In this document: positions 23,853-32,551 of the stretch, piece after piece
How positions within the stretch are numbered: the stretch's first letter is position 1
Layout of the letters: every line of letters begins with the position of its first letter
From: Pseudomonas paraversuta
GTDB lineage: Bacteria > Pseudomonadota > Gammaproteobacteria > Pseudomonadales > Pseudomonadaceae
NCBI RefSeq assembly: GCF_904063065.1
Contig: NZ_CAJFCL010000016.1
Coordinates: forward strand, 1-43,425
Reading direction: 5' to 3'
Length of the DNA: 43,425 nucleotides
Program-made: the position numbers and the translations under genes
Notes under the pieces: generated by a model
The model's database searches: none
What the model was told of the DNA's origin: nothing
What the model saw: only the letters and a program-made list of their open reading frames with translations

Positions 23853-25061
23853 ATGAATTTAAATGACGTTGTGATCGTATCCACGGCCCGCACCGCGCTG
23901 AGCAAATCCTTCCGCGGTTCGTTCAACGACACTGAAGCACCGGTGCTCGGTGGCCATGTGGTACGGGCGGTGGTAGAGCGTGCCGGTATTGAGCCGGGCT
24001 CGGTCGAAGACGTGATCATGGGCGCCGCCGCACAACAGGGCACCCAGGGCTACAACATCGGCCGCCTGTGCGCCAATACCGGGGGCTTGCCCGACACCGT
24101 GCCGGGCATGGCTATTGATCGCATGTGCGCCTCGGGCCTGATGAGCATCGGCGTGGCCGCCAAAGGGATCATGACCGGCGAAATGTCGATTGCCGTTGCC
24201 GGGGGGGTCGAGTCGCTGTCCCTGACCCAGAACAAGTACAAGAACACCTACCGGGCCCAGTCCGAAGCGGTGCTGGAGTGCATGCCGACGGCCTACATTC
24301 CGATGCTTGAAACGGCCGAAATCGTGGCCCGACGCTACAGCATCAGCCGCGAAGTGCAGGACCAGTACTCCCTGCAAAGCCAGCAGCGCACCGCAGCCGC
24401 ACAGGCCGCCGGGCTGTTCGCCGATGAAATCGTGCCTTTGGCTGCGCGCAAGCTGCTGTTCGACAAGGAAGGCAAGCCCAGCGGTTATCAGGACGTGATT
24501 GCCGACCGCGACGAGTGCAATCGCCCCTCCACCACACTGCAAGACCTGGCCGCCCTGAAACCGGTCTGGAAAGACGGCAAGTGGGTGCAACAGGGCGAGT
24601 TCATCACTGCGGGCAACGCCTCGCAATTTTCTGATGGTGCCGCGGCGGTGCTGCTGATGAGCCGTGCCGAGGCGAAACAGCGCGGGATCGAAGCGCTGGG
24701 CACCTACCGCGGGATTGCGGTGAGTGGTTGTGCGCCGGAAGAGATGGGCATTGGTCCGGTGTTTGCGATTCCCAAATTGCTCAAGCGCTTTGGCCTGACC
24801 GTATCCGACATCGACCTGTGGGAGATCAACGAAGCGTTCGCCTGCCAGGTGGTGTACTGCCGTGATTTTCTGGAGATCCCCAATGACCGCCTGAATGTGA
24901 ATGGCGGGGCGATTTCCATTGGTCATCCGTTTGGCATGTCGGGTGCGCGGATGGTGGGCCACAGCCTGCTGGAAGGCCGTCGCCGTGGCGCCAGGTTTGT
25001 GGTGGTCGCCATGTGTATCGGCGGCGGCATGGGCGCGGCGGGGCTGTTTGAATTGAACTGA
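23853..25061 (+). CDS. Acetyl-CoA C-acyltransferase (thiolase), second copy
   Basis: The product has 402 residues from ATG 23853; a TTG two codons earlier is less likely. Catalytic motifs: DRMCASGLMSIG (nucleophile Cys about 92), INEAFACQVVYCRD, GHPFGMSGARM (His) and AMCIGGGMGAAGLFE (second Cys). It belongs to the acetyl-CoA acetyltransferase/FadA kind and is clearly distinct from the FadA6-like thiolase upstream. Two thiolases in one operon suggest two shortening steps on different chain or ring fragments. It is the last gene of the operon; a REPIN follows 26 bp downstream. Confidence 0.88.
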   Translation: MNLNDVVIVSTARTALSKSFRGSFNDTEAPVLGGHVVRAVVERAGIEPGSVEDVIMGAAAQQGTQGYNIGRLCANTGGLPDTVPGMAIDRMCASGLMSIGVAAKGIMTGEMSIAVAGGVESLSLTQNKYKNTYRAQSEAVLECMPTAYIPMLETAEIVARRYSISREVQDQYSLQSQQRTAAAQAAGLFADEIVPLAARKLLFDKEGKPSGYQDVIADRDECNRPSTTLQDLAALKPVWKDGKWVQQGEFITAGNASQFSDGAAAVLLMSRAEAKQRGIEALGTYRGIAVSGCAPEEMGIGPVFAIPKLLKRFGLTVSDIDLWEINEAFACQVVYCRDFLEIPNDRLNVNGGAISIGHPFGMSGARMVGHSLLEGRRRGARFVVVAMCIGGGMGAAGLFELN

Positions 25062-25086
25062 TCTGGAACTAGACCTGGACCTGGAC

Positions 25087-25160
25087 CTGTAGGAGCGAGC
25101 TTGCCTCGCGAGCTTTTCCACGGAGCGACACAGAGCTCGCGAGCAAGCTCGCTCCTACAG
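25087..25160. repeat. REPIN (GTAGGAGCGAGC family)
   Basis: CTGTAGGAGCGAGCTTGCC at 25087 and its inverted partner GAGCAAGCTCGCTCCTACAG ending at 25160 flank a 30-bp centre. It lies after the operon's last gene and may act as a transcript end. Just before it, GACCTG occurs in short direct repeats. Confidence 0.85.
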
Positions 25161-25254
25161 AGAACGCAGGCTGTGATGGGGGACATGTTTGGTAACGCTT
25201 TTTGCGACCTGTGGGGTATAACGCCTTATGGCTTTTCAATAAGGACAATCCGTT

Positions 25255-26610
25255 ATGCAAACCCCTTCACAAAGGCCGCTGTGGCAGATCTATCTGATCT
25301 TCCTGGCGCCTATGGTGCTGTCCAACTTCCTGCAGGGGTTTTCCGGCACCCTTAACGGAATCTATATCGGGCAGATGCTGGGCACTCACGCACTGGCAGC
25401 GGTGTCGGGAATGTTTCCCGTGCTGTTTTTCTTTATTGCTCTGGTGATTGGTCTGGGCGCCGGGGCTTCGGTGCTCATCGGTCAGGCCTGGGGGGCCGGC
25501 GAGACGTCCATGGTGAAGCAGATCACCGGGGCCACATTGACCCTCGGTGCGCTGGTCGGGCTGATCGCTGCAGTGCTCGGCAGCGTGTTTGCACGACCTG
25601 CCATGCAGGCGTTGGGCACTCCGGCCGATGTGCTGGATGAAGCCGTCGGTTATGCCCAGGTAATGATGCTGATCCTGCCCTTGCTGATGGTGTTCATTCT
25701 GTTCACCCAACTGCTGCGCGGGGTGAGCGATACCCTGTCGCCGTTGCTGGCGCTGATGGTATCCACCGCGGTGGGCCTGCTGCTGACCCCGGCCTTGATC
25801 AAGGGCTGGGTCGGGCTGGCGCCCATGGGTATTCAGAGCGCTGCACTGGCCGGTCTGGTGGGCAACCTGTTGGCCATGCTGTTTCTGGGCTATCGCCTGC
25901 GTCATAAAAACAGTGTGATGGCACCGGACCGCGAGCTGTGGGCTGCGCTGCGCCTGAACCGGGAAATTCTCGGCAAGGTGCTGCGCATCGGTTTGCCCAC
26001 CGGGGTACAGATGGTGGTGTTGTCGCTCTCGGAGCTGGTGATTCTGGCGCTGGTCAACAGCCACGGCTCCCAGGCCACAGCCGCCTATGGCGCGGTGACC
26101 CAGATCGTCAATTACGTGCAGTTTCCGGCGCTGTCGATTGCCATCACGGCGTCGATTCTCGGGGCCCAGGCAATCGGGGCAGGGCGCAACGAGCGTATCG
26201 GGCCGATCCTGCGTACCGGCATGCTGATCAACCTGTGCCTGACCGGCGCTCTGATCGTGCTGGGCTATGTGTTGTCGGACTGGCTGCTGGGGCTGTTCAT
26301 TACCGATGTCGATGCGCGGATTCGGGCCGAGCACCTGTTGCACATCATGCTCTGGAGCATTCTGGTGTTCGGTTTCCAGGCGGTGATTGGCGGCATCATG
26401 CGTGCCAGCGGCGTGGTGCTGGTGCCCATGGGCATCACGATTTTCTGCGTGTTGTGCATCGAACTGCCGGTGGCCTATGCCCTCAATGCCCACTTCGGCC
26501 TGGAAGGGGTGTGGATGGCGTTCCCGGTCACCTACCTGGCGATGCTGGGATTGCAGACGGCGTATTACCGTCTGGTATGGCGGCACAAGCAGATACAGCG
26601 TTTGGTCTGA
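25255..26610 (+). CDS. MATE family efflux transporter
   Basis: The product has 451 residues from ATG 25255 with AATAAGGACAATCC upstream. Twelve hydrophobic segments arranged as two six-helix halves are evident. The first is at about 10-35 (YLIFLAPMVLSNFLQGF); the second half starts near 235 (VLRIGLPTGVQMVVLSL). Length and the paired GQ/A-rich loops (SVLIGQAWGAG; SILGAQAIGAGR) fit the MATE/NorM family, which expels cationic or aromatic compounds using sodium or proton gradients. It lies between REPINs and has no copy of the shared promoter box, so it may be independent of the catabolic regulon. Substrate unknown. Confidence 0.88.
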   Translation: MQTPSQRPLWQIYLIFLAPMVLSNFLQGFSGTLNGIYIGQMLGTHALAAVSGMFPVLFFFIALVIGLGAGASVLIGQAWGAGETSMVKQITGATLTLGALVGLIAAVLGSVFARPAMQALGTPADVLDEAVGYAQVMMLILPLLMVFILFTQLLRGVSDTLSPLLALMVSTAVGLLLTPALIKGWVGLAPMGIQSAALAGLVGNLLAMLFLGYRLRHKNSVMAPDRELWAALRLNREILGKVLRIGLPTGVQMVVLSLSELVILALVNSHGSQATAAYGAVTQIVNYVQFPALSIAITASILGAQAIGAGRNERIGPILRTGMLINLCLTGALIVLGYVLSDWLLGLFITDVDARIRAEHLLHIMLWSILVFGFQAVIGGIMRASGVVLVPMGITIFCVLCIELPVAYALNAHFGLEGVWMAFPVTYLAMLGLQTAYYRLVWRHKQIQRLV

Positions 26611-26628
26611 ACCCGTACCCCTGAAACC

Positions 26629-26685
26629 CTGTAGGAGCGAGCTTGCCTCGCGAGCTGTTGGCCATTTTAAAGCCCGCTCCTGCAG
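26629..26685. repeat. REPIN after the MATE gene
   Basis: CTGTAGGAGCGAGCTTGCC at 26629 and a partial inverted partner AGCCCGCTCCTGCAG ending at 26685. The right half is decayed. Confidence 0.75.
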
Positions 26686-26732
26686 ATATGTACATATGCA
26701 GATACATAGAGAGGCAAGTCAGGCCGTCCGGG

Positions 26733-26777
26733 CTAGGCCATTTGGACGATGTGCCCGTGACCCACCAGTCCGAAGAT
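26733..26777 (+). promoter_or_regulatory. Candidate activator box and -10 for the YCF48-RND2 unit
   Basis: The box at 26733-26755 begins CTAGGCCATTTGGACGATG and ends TGCC. Exactly 16 nt later is GAAGAT (26772-26777). It is the best match to the consensus. The start codon is 118 nt further downstream, leaving room for an untranslated leader and an 18-codon upstream frame (26851-26907). Confidence 0.62.
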
Positions 26778-26894
26778 CGAAGGCAGGTTCTAGGCACCTC
26801 GCCGCCGAGGTAGCCAGAGCATCCACGATAATAAAAAGAGGACTGGCTGCATGAACTCTGCCCAGCAACTGAATCGTGCAGCGAGGCTTCGACC

Positions 26895-27875
26895 ATGCGT
26901 GCAATGATCGGCTATCTGGTTTGCCTGATTGTCGCGGCAACCGTCGTTTTCACCTTCACTCCCCATCCTGCACCCGTTGTCGCCTCTGCTCAGTTGCGTC
27001 CCGATCGTCTGCAGATCAACGGCATGCTGTACCTCGATCAGCGCGTGGTGGCTGTGGGTGAGCGCGGCAATATTCTGCTCAGCGACGACCAGGGTTTGTC
27101 CTGGCAGTCTGCCGTGGTCAAGCCGCAACGTGACTTGACCCTCACCGCGCTGGTGCAGCTGTCGGACAAGACGCTGTTGGCTGTCGGCCATGATGGCTGG
27201 ATTTTGCGTTCCGCAGACGGGGGCGCGAACTGGACTGAAGTGCGTCACGACGATGAAGTCGCCGAGCCTTTGCTGGGAATCTGGAATGCCGGAGGCAAGC
27301 ACGTGCTGGCGTTCGGCAGTTTTGGCAAGTTTTACCAGTCCGATGATGACGGCCGTACCTGGCAAGCCCAGCCGCTGGAAGTCGACAGTGCCCACCTGAA
27401 CGGCATGGACGGCGGCGCGGATGGCCGGCGGATGCTGGTGGGCGAGCAGGGTCTGGTGATGCGCAGCGACGATGGCGGGCGCAATTGGCAGAAACTGCCC
27501 GCGTTCTATAACGGGTCACTGTTTGGCGTGGTGCGTTTGAGCCCCGACCGCTGGGTAACCTACGGCATGCGCGGGCATGTCTTTGTCAGCCAGAACTTTG
27601 GTCAGAGCTGGGATCCGGTAGCGGTGGGCAATCAGTTGCCGCTCTATGGCCATGCCCTGTTGCCCAACGGCGGCGGGCTGTTGATAGTTGGCGCGGGCAG
27701 TTCCGTGGTGCGTCTGGATGGCAATGGCCATTTAGTCAGTGCCAGCCGCTTGCCCGGTCTGGGCACCTTGACCTCGGCGGTGCTGGTGGGCTCACAGCGG
27801 TTGCTGGTGGGCGGTGAGCGCGGGGTATTCCAGGGCACTGATGGCAGCGTTGCTGCGTTGGGAGATGCCAAATGA
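26895..27875 (+). CDS. YCF48/HCF136-like beta-propeller protein
   Basis: The product has 326 residues from ATG 26895 (GCGAGGCTTCGACC upstream). An N-terminal signal or anchor segment (MIGYLVCLIVAATVVFTF, about 4-21) points to the periplasm. The rest has BNR/YCF48 repeats with the pattern SDDxGxxWQ: LLSDDQGLSWQ (about 58), RSADGGANWTE (about 103), QSDDDGRTWQ (about 147) and RSDDGGRNWQK (about 191). Such propellers are often encoded directly beside MMPL-type RND exporters and probably bind their periplasmic domain. Here the stop overlaps the RND2 start by 4 bp (ATGA), implying translational coupling. Precise role unknown. Confidence 0.87.
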   Translation: MRAMIGYLVCLIVAATVVFTFTPHPAPVVASAQLRPDRLQINGMLYLDQRVVAVGERGNILLSDDQGLSWQSAVVKPQRDLTLTALVQLSDKTLLAVGHDGWILRSADGGANWTEVRHDDEVAEPLLGIWNAGGKHVLAFGSFGKFYQSDDDGRTWQAQPLEVDSAHLNGMDGGADGRRMLVGEQGLVMRSDDGGRNWQKLPAFYNGSLFGVVRLSPDRWVTYGMRGHVFVSQNFGQSWDPVAVGNQLPLYGHALLPNGGGLLIVGAGSSVVRLDGNGHLVSASRLPGLGTLTSAVLVGSQRLLVGGERGVFQGTDGSVAALGDAK

Positions 27876-30304
27876 GCACGGCTAAATCTGCAGTTGACCG
27901 CGTCGTCGAGCGTACCGCCGACCTGTTGATCGCCTGGCGCAAGGGGTTGCTGGCACTGTTTGTGTTGCTGACCCTGGCCCTGGGCTACAGCGCCACCCAC
28001 ACTCAGCTCGATCCGGGCTTTAACAAGCAAATCCCGGTGCGCAACGAGTTCATGGTCAATTTCCTCAATTTCAGTCAGTACTTCACCGGTGCCAACCGTT
28101 TTCTGGTCAGCGTGAAGTGGAAAGGTGAGGGCGATATCTATAATCGCGAGTACCTCGACACCCTCAACAAAGTCACCGGCGACGTGTTCTTTATCAACGG
28201 CGTCAGCCGCGCCAGTGTTACCTCCTTGTTTACCGCCAATGTGCGCTATATCGAAATCACCGAAGAAGGCTTTTTCGGGGATGTGGTGGTGCCGCCGCGT
28301 TTTACCGGGTCTGGCGAAGACCTGGCCCAGGTTCGCAGCAATATTGCCCGCTCGGGGCAGATCGGGCGGCTGGTGGCCAATGACCTGAAGTCATCGATGG
28401 TACGTGCCGACTTGCAGGACCTGGACCCGCAAACCGGCAAGCCGGTGTCCTATGCCGAGGTCGCCAAGCGGCTGGAGGACATTCGCGCCAAATACAGCAA
28501 CGATGATATCGAGATCAATATTGTCGGCTTCGCCAAGCTGGTGGGGGATGTGATTGAAGGTTTGACCACGGTAATCAGCTTCTTCGTGATTGCCTTTGTG
28601 ATCACCGGCTTGATGCTGTGGCTGTATTCCCGCTCCTGGCGCCTGACGCTGGTGGCGTTGGTGGTGGCTTTGCTGCCGGTGGTGTGGCTGCTGGGCCTGC
28701 TGCCTTTGCTGGGGCTGGGGATCGATCCGATGTCGATTCTGGTGCCGTTCCTGATTTTCTCCATTGGCGTGTCCCACGCGGTGCAGATGACCAATGCCTG
28801 GAAGCAGGACGTGCTGGCCGGCAGCCCTTCGGTACAGGCGGCCCACAGTGCATTTTGCAAGATTTTCATTCCCGGCTCGCTGGCGTTGCTGATGAACGCA
28901 CTGGGCTTTGGCGTGATCATGCTGATCGATATTCCCATCGTCCATGAGTTGGGGGTGACTGCCTGTATCGGCGTGATGCTGATGATCATCACCAACAAGT
29001 TGATGCTGCCGATCATCCTTTCTTATCTGAAGCTCGAACCCCGCGCTCTGGCCCAGGGGCTCAAGGCTGCCGGGGGCAAGCATGCACTGTGGTGGCGGCT
29101 GTCGGCACTGGCCGAGCCCAAACCGGCGCTGGCGGTGTTTGTCATCAGCCTGTTGCTGCTGGGTGTGGGTGCCTACAAGGCGCGGGATCTGGCCGTGGGC
29201 GATATCGGCGTCGGGGCTCCGGAGTTGCGCGCCGATTCACGCTACAACCAGGACAACCAGAAAATCATTAACAGTTACTCCATCGGCCTGGATGTGATGT
29301 CGGTGTTTGTTCAGGTCAAAGGCATTGAAGAAGGCTGTCTGGCGCCGCAGGTGATGCGCGCGATCGAGTCGTTCGACTTCCAGATGCGCAGCGTGCCCGG
29401 CGTGCAGTCGGTGCAGAGCGTGGCCGGCATGGGCAAGAACGTGATTGCCGGCAACAACGAAGGCAACCCGCGCTGGTCGGCCATTCCGGGCTCCGAGCGC
29501 GGTTTGAGCCAGGGCGCACGGGCCTATATGCCGGACGACGGACTGGTGACCGAAGGTTGTCAGCGCATGCAGATTCTGGTGTTCCTGACCGATCATGAGG
29601 GGGCGACCGTCAGTCATGTGGTCAAGGAAACCCAGCGCATCATTGCCGGCCTGCAAACCCCTGAAGTGCAGTTCCTGATGGCCGGCGGCAATGTGGGGGT
29701 GATGGCGGCTTCCAACGAGGCGGTGAAACAGGCCGAAGTGGTGATGCTCGCCGCCCTGTTCGGTTCGGTGGCGCTGTTTTGCTGGCTGACCTTCGGCTCG
29801 TTTCGTGCGGTGCTGTGCATTCTGGTGCCGTTGGCGATCGTGGCCATTCTGTGCAACGCCCTGATGGCGACCCTGGGCATAGGCCTGAAAGTCGCGACCC
29901 TGCCGGTAATGGCGCTGGGAGTCGGGGTGGGGGTCGATTACGGAATTTATCTGTACGAGCGCATAGCCCATGAAATGGCTGACGGCAAAGATCTGCGCAA
30001 TGCGTTTTACCAGGCCATGTGCCAGCGTGGTACGGCAGCGGTATTTACCGCACTGACCATGTCCATCGGTGTGTGTACCTGGGCTTTTGCGCCGCTCAAG
30101 TTCCAGGCTGACATGGGCGTGCTGCTGTCCTTTATGTTCTTGGTCAACGTGCTGGGGGCGATCTTCCTGCTGCCGGCCCTGGCTGCCTGGTTCAACCTGG
30201 GACGGCCGCTGGTCAAGGTCAGGACTGTGGTTGAACCACAGGCCCATGCCGGGCATTACCCGCTCAAGCAGAGCGTGTCTGCCAAGGATCAGTCAAACCG
30301 TTGA
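27872..30304 (+). CDS. RND/MMPL-type exporter permease (copy 2)
   Basis: The product has 810 residues from ATG 27872, coupled to the YCF48 gene. It is collinear and strongly similar to the exporter at 7556 along the full length (shared blocks include LDPGFNKQIPVR, GLGIDPMSILVPFLIFSIGV and VMALGVGVGVDYGIYLYERI). Topology: one segment near 27-45, a large periplasmic loop, a five-segment bundle, then the same again. Its tail is longer than in copy 1 (ends SVSAKDQSNR). Together with YCF48 it makes one half of a module whose usual DUF1302-DUF1329 half sits with copy 1. The LuxR-type gene follows after 160 bp. Substrate inferred to be the hydrophobic compound handled by the catabolic genes. Confidence 0.9.
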   Translation: MSTAKSAVDRVVERTADLLIAWRKGLLALFVLLTLALGYSATHTQLDPGFNKQIPVRNEFMVNFLNFSQYFTGANRFLVSVKWKGEGDIYNREYLDTLNKVTGDVFFINGVSRASVTSLFTANVRYIEITEEGFFGDVVVPPRFTGSGEDLAQVRSNIARSGQIGRLVANDLKSSMVRADLQDLDPQTGKPVSYAEVAKRLEDIRAKYSNDDIEINIVGFAKLVGDVIEGLTTVISFFVIAFVITGLMLWLYSRSWRLTLVALVVALLPVVWLLGLLPLLGLGIDPMSILVPFLIFSIGVSHAVQMTNAWKQDVLAGSPSVQAAHSAFCKIFIPGSLALLMNALGFGVIMLIDIPIVHELGVTACIGVMLMIITNKLMLPIILSYLKLEPRALAQGLKAAGGKHALWWRLSALAEPKPALAVFVISLLLLGVGAYKARDLAVGDIGVGAPELRADSRYNQDNQKIINSYSIGLDVMSVFVQVKGIEEGCLAPQVMRAIESFDFQMRSVPGVQSVQSVAGMGKNVIAGNNEGNPRWSAIPGSERGLSQGARAYMPDDGLVTEGCQRMQILVFLTDHEGATVSHVVKETQRIIAGLQTPEVQFLMAGGNVGVMAASNEAVKQAEVVMLAALFGSVALFCWLTFGSFRAVLCILVPLAIVAILCNALMATLGIGLKVATLPVMALGVGVGVDYGIYLYERIAHEMADGKDLRNAFYQAMCQRGTAAVFTALTMSIGVCTWAFAPLKFQADMGVLLSFMFLVNVLGAIFLLPALAAWFNLGRPLVKVRTVVEPQAHAGHYPLKQSVSAKDQSNR

Positions 30305-30312
30305 AATAGAGG

Positions 30313-30401
30313 GTTGGCCGGGCTTGTATGCCGGTCAACATAAAGAAATACTGAGTCGCTTTTGCGCAGGGTTGACGGAGCATCCCGCTTCTGCGCAAAG
30401 G
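30313..30401 (+). promoter_or_regulatory. Two hairpins in the leader of the LuxR-type gene
   Basis: GTTGGCCGG/CCGGTCAAC (30313-30339, one mismatch) and CTTTTGCGCAG/CTGCGCAAAGG (30359-30401, 21-nt loop) lie between RND2 and the regulator. Neither is followed by a T tract. They may limit read-through or control regulator expression. Confidence 0.35.
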
Positions 30402-30464
30402 CAAGTCGCTAGTCATAAAAACAATAATGAGGGCAGGTCTTTGAATCTGGCCCAATGCGAGGAA

Positions 30465-31715
30465 ATGTCCGTGGATACAGTGACCCTGAATCACCAAACC
30501 CTGACCAGTCTGGGACTGGATTTGTCCGATTACGATCAAATGATCGGCAGGTTTTATGATGGAGCGCTGGACCCTAAGGTCATGGGCCGTACCCTGTGCG
30601 CCGTGCGTGAAATGTTTGCTGCCAACTATGCGACGCTGATTCTGCGGGTGCCGGATCAACCGGACCTGGGGTTGATGATTGTGGCGGGTGACATCGAAGG
30701 CGAGGGTGAGCTGACCTACCAGACGTACCCCCAGACCAACACGCCTTTTGCCGGCCAGGCCCTGGATCAGGTCTTCACCGTCGAGGACCTGATGAGTGAG
30801 TCGGACTGGACCCACTCTGCCTATTTCAAAGCCTATTGCGGGCCGCAAAACGTGTATCACGTGATGGGCGCCGACATCTCCACCCCGGACGGCGGCAAGC
30901 TGCGTTTCCGGATCACCCGGCCTAAAACCTCGCCCAGATTTTCCACTGCGGAACGTGCCCTGTGCGGCATGTTTTTGCCCCATTTGCGCCGCGCCCTGCA
31001 CCTGCACAATCTGCTGGACCGCAGTGAGTCCATGAGCGAGCTTTATGCCCAGGCCATCAGCCGGCTGTCGGTGGCGACCATTGTGCTCGACGAGACCGGC
31101 AAGGTACTGCGCCTTAACCCGGTGGCCGAAGAAATCCTTAAAAGCGCCGATGGCCTGAAACTGGTGGGCGGCCGACTGGAGGCCACCTATCCCAGCGACA
31201 ACCGCGAATTGCAGCGTCTGGTCAAACACGCGTTCAGCCCCGAAGTACGCGAGGGCGGGTTGACCGCCGATGCCATGTCCGTGACCCGGCCTTCGGGTCA
31301 GGTCAGCCTGGGCCTGGTGGTGGAGGCGATTCCGTCGCTGGAATGGGCTGAGGGCAAGAGCAAGCCGGCGGCAGTGATCTATATCCGCGATTCGGTGGGC
31401 AAGTCCCTGGCCAGCGAAGTGGTGACCAAGCAGTTGTTCAACCTGACCAAGGCCGAAACCGCGCTGGCCATGGAGCTGGCGAACGGCTTGTCCCTGGAAG
31501 AAGCGGCCGAGAACCTGAACATCCGGCGCAACACGGCGCGGGCACACTTGCGCTCGATCTTTTCCAAAACCGGTGTGCGCCGTCAGACCGAGCTGGTAAG
31601 GATTCTGCTGAACAGCGTGGTCGCGCTGGGAAAGCCCAAGTGCGCCTTGCGGGGGGATGAGTCGGTGATTGTACCGGCGCCGCAGTTGGCGCGGCCCGTT
31701 CGTAAAAGCGCTTAA
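30465..31715 (+). CDS. LuxR-type transcriptional regulator with PAS-like domain
   Basis: The product has 416 residues from ATG 30465 (MSVDTVTLNHQTL); GTG 30471 and TTG 30441 are alternatives with reasonable ribosome sites. Residues 1-180 form an uncharacterised sensory region. Residues about 195-300 look PAS-like (LSVATIVLDETGKVLRLNPV). A LuxR/GerE helix-turn-helix is at about 325-385 (FNLTKAETALAMELANGLS, then AENLNIRRNTARAHLRSIFS). It lacks an autoinducer-binding or response-regulator receiver domain. Large LuxR proteins of this build often neighbour DUF1302/DUF1329/RND genes. It is the prime candidate for the activator of the five shared promoter boxes, since the box overlaps -35 as expected for class II activation. 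Regulator family certain; targets inferred. Confidence 0.88.
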   Translation: MSVDTVTLNHQTLTSLGLDLSDYDQMIGRFYDGALDPKVMGRTLCAVREMFAANYATLILRVPDQPDLGLMIVAGDIEGEGELTYQTYPQTNTPFAGQALDQVFTVEDLMSESDWTHSAYFKAYCGPQNVYHVMGADISTPDGGKLRFRITRPKTSPRFSTAERALCGMFLPHLRRALHLHNLLDRSESMSELYAQAISRLSVATIVLDETGKVLRLNPVAEEILKSADGLKLVGGRLEATYPSDNRELQRLVKHAFSPEVREGGLTADAMSVTRPSGQVSLGLVVEAIPSLEWAEGKSKPAAVIYIRDSVGKSLASEVVTKQLFNLTKAETALAMELANGLSLEEAAENLNIRRNTARAHLRSIFSKTGVRRQTELVRILLNSVVALGKPKCALRGDESVIVPAPQLARPVRKSA

Positions 31716-31729
31716 GCACTCACGTCAGT

Positions 31730-31748
31730 CAGGCTCGCGGTGAGCCTG
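31730..31748 (+). terminator. Small hairpin between the LuxR-type gene and the next SDR
   Basis: CAGGCTC and GAGCCTG form a 7-bp stem with a GCGGT loop 15 nt after the regulator stop. There is no T tract; attenuator or weak terminator at best. Confidence 0.3.
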
Positions 31749-31767
31749 CATTATCAAGGAAAGTCTT

Positions 31768-32535
31768 ATGCCAGTTACAGCTGTCAGCGGTTCCGCTTCC
31801 GGGATCGGCGCCGCCGTGTGTGCGCAATTGCGGGCTGCGGGGCACCGCATCATCGGAATTGACCGGGCCAATGCCGAGGTGGTCGCCGACCTGTCCACCC
31901 GTGACGGGCGCCGGGCGGCAGTGGCCCAGGTGCTTGAACAGTCTGGCGGTGTGCTTGACGGGCTGGTGTGCTGTGCCGGACTGGGCGTTACCGCGTCTTC
32001 CAGCAGCCTGGTGCTGGCGGTGAACTATTTTGGCGTCAGTGAATTGCTTGACGGCCTGGCCGATGCGTTGGCCAAGGGCGAGAACCCGGCGGCGCTGGTG
32101 ATAGGTTCAGTGGCGGCCACCCAGCCCGGTGCCGATCAGCAGCCAATGGTTGCTGCGCTGCTCGCCGCTGACGAAGCGCAGGCCCTGCAACTGGCCGATG
32201 CCCTCGGCCAGCCGCATGTGGCCTATGCCAGCTCCAAGTACGCGGTGACCTGTGAGGCCCGGCGCAAATCGGTGCAATGGGCCAGGCAGGGAATCCGTTT
32301 GAATGTGGTTGCCCCTGGAGCCGTCGAGACTCCGCTGCATCAGGCCGCCAAGGATGACCCGCGGTTTGGCAAGGCGGTGAGTGATTTTGTTGCGCCATTG
32401 GGGCGCGCCGGTCATCCCGAGGAAATCGCCCGGGTGGTGGCGTTTTTGCAGTCGCAGCAGGCCAGCTTTGTCACCGGCAGCGTGATCTTTGTCGATGGTG
32501 GTATGGACGCGATGGTGCGTGCGCAACGCTTCTGA
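31768..32535 (+). CDS. Short-chain dehydrogenase, 3-alpha-hydroxysteroid dehydrogenase/carbonyl reductase-like
   Basis: The product has 255 residues from ATG 31768 (CAAGGAAAGTCTT upstream). Cofactor loop SGSASGIG (about 7-14), CCAGLG in place of NNAG (about 69-74), catalytic Ser in VIGSVAATQP and YASSK (Tyr-Lys, about 153-157). The order and wording of VADLSTRDGRR, VNYFGVSELLDGL and APGAVETPLHQAAKDDPRFG closely follow the 3-alpha-hydroxysteroid dehydrogenase/carbonyl reductase of Comamonas testosteroni (HsdA) as I recall it, which has almost the same length. That enzyme oxidises 3-alpha-hydroxysteroids with NAD+. No shared box precedes it; it may be read from the LuxR gene. SDR certain, steroid activity likely. 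Confidence 0.85.
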   Translation: MPVTAVSGSASGIGAAVCAQLRAAGHRIIGIDRANAEVVADLSTRDGRRAAVAQVLEQSGGVLDGLVCCAGLGVTASSSSLVLAVNYFGVSELLDGLADALAKGENPAALVIGSVAATQPGADQQPMVAALLAADEAQALQLADALGQPHVAYASSKYAVTCEARRKSVQWARQGIRLNVVAPGAVETPLHQAAKDDPRFGKAVSDFVAPLGRAGHPEEIARVVAFLQSQQASFVTGSVIFVDGGMDAMVRAQRF

Positions 32536-32551
32536 TTTTTGAGGAACCCCT

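Noticed and set aside
25267..26586. 439-codon minus-strand frame opposite the MATE gene
   Set aside because: His/Gln-rich translation of a membrane-protein antisense strand; no family features.
30069..30464. Upstream extension of the LuxR-type frame into RND2
   Set aside because: It overlaps the RND2 gene in another frame and lacks regulator-like sequence; the start near 30465 fits better.
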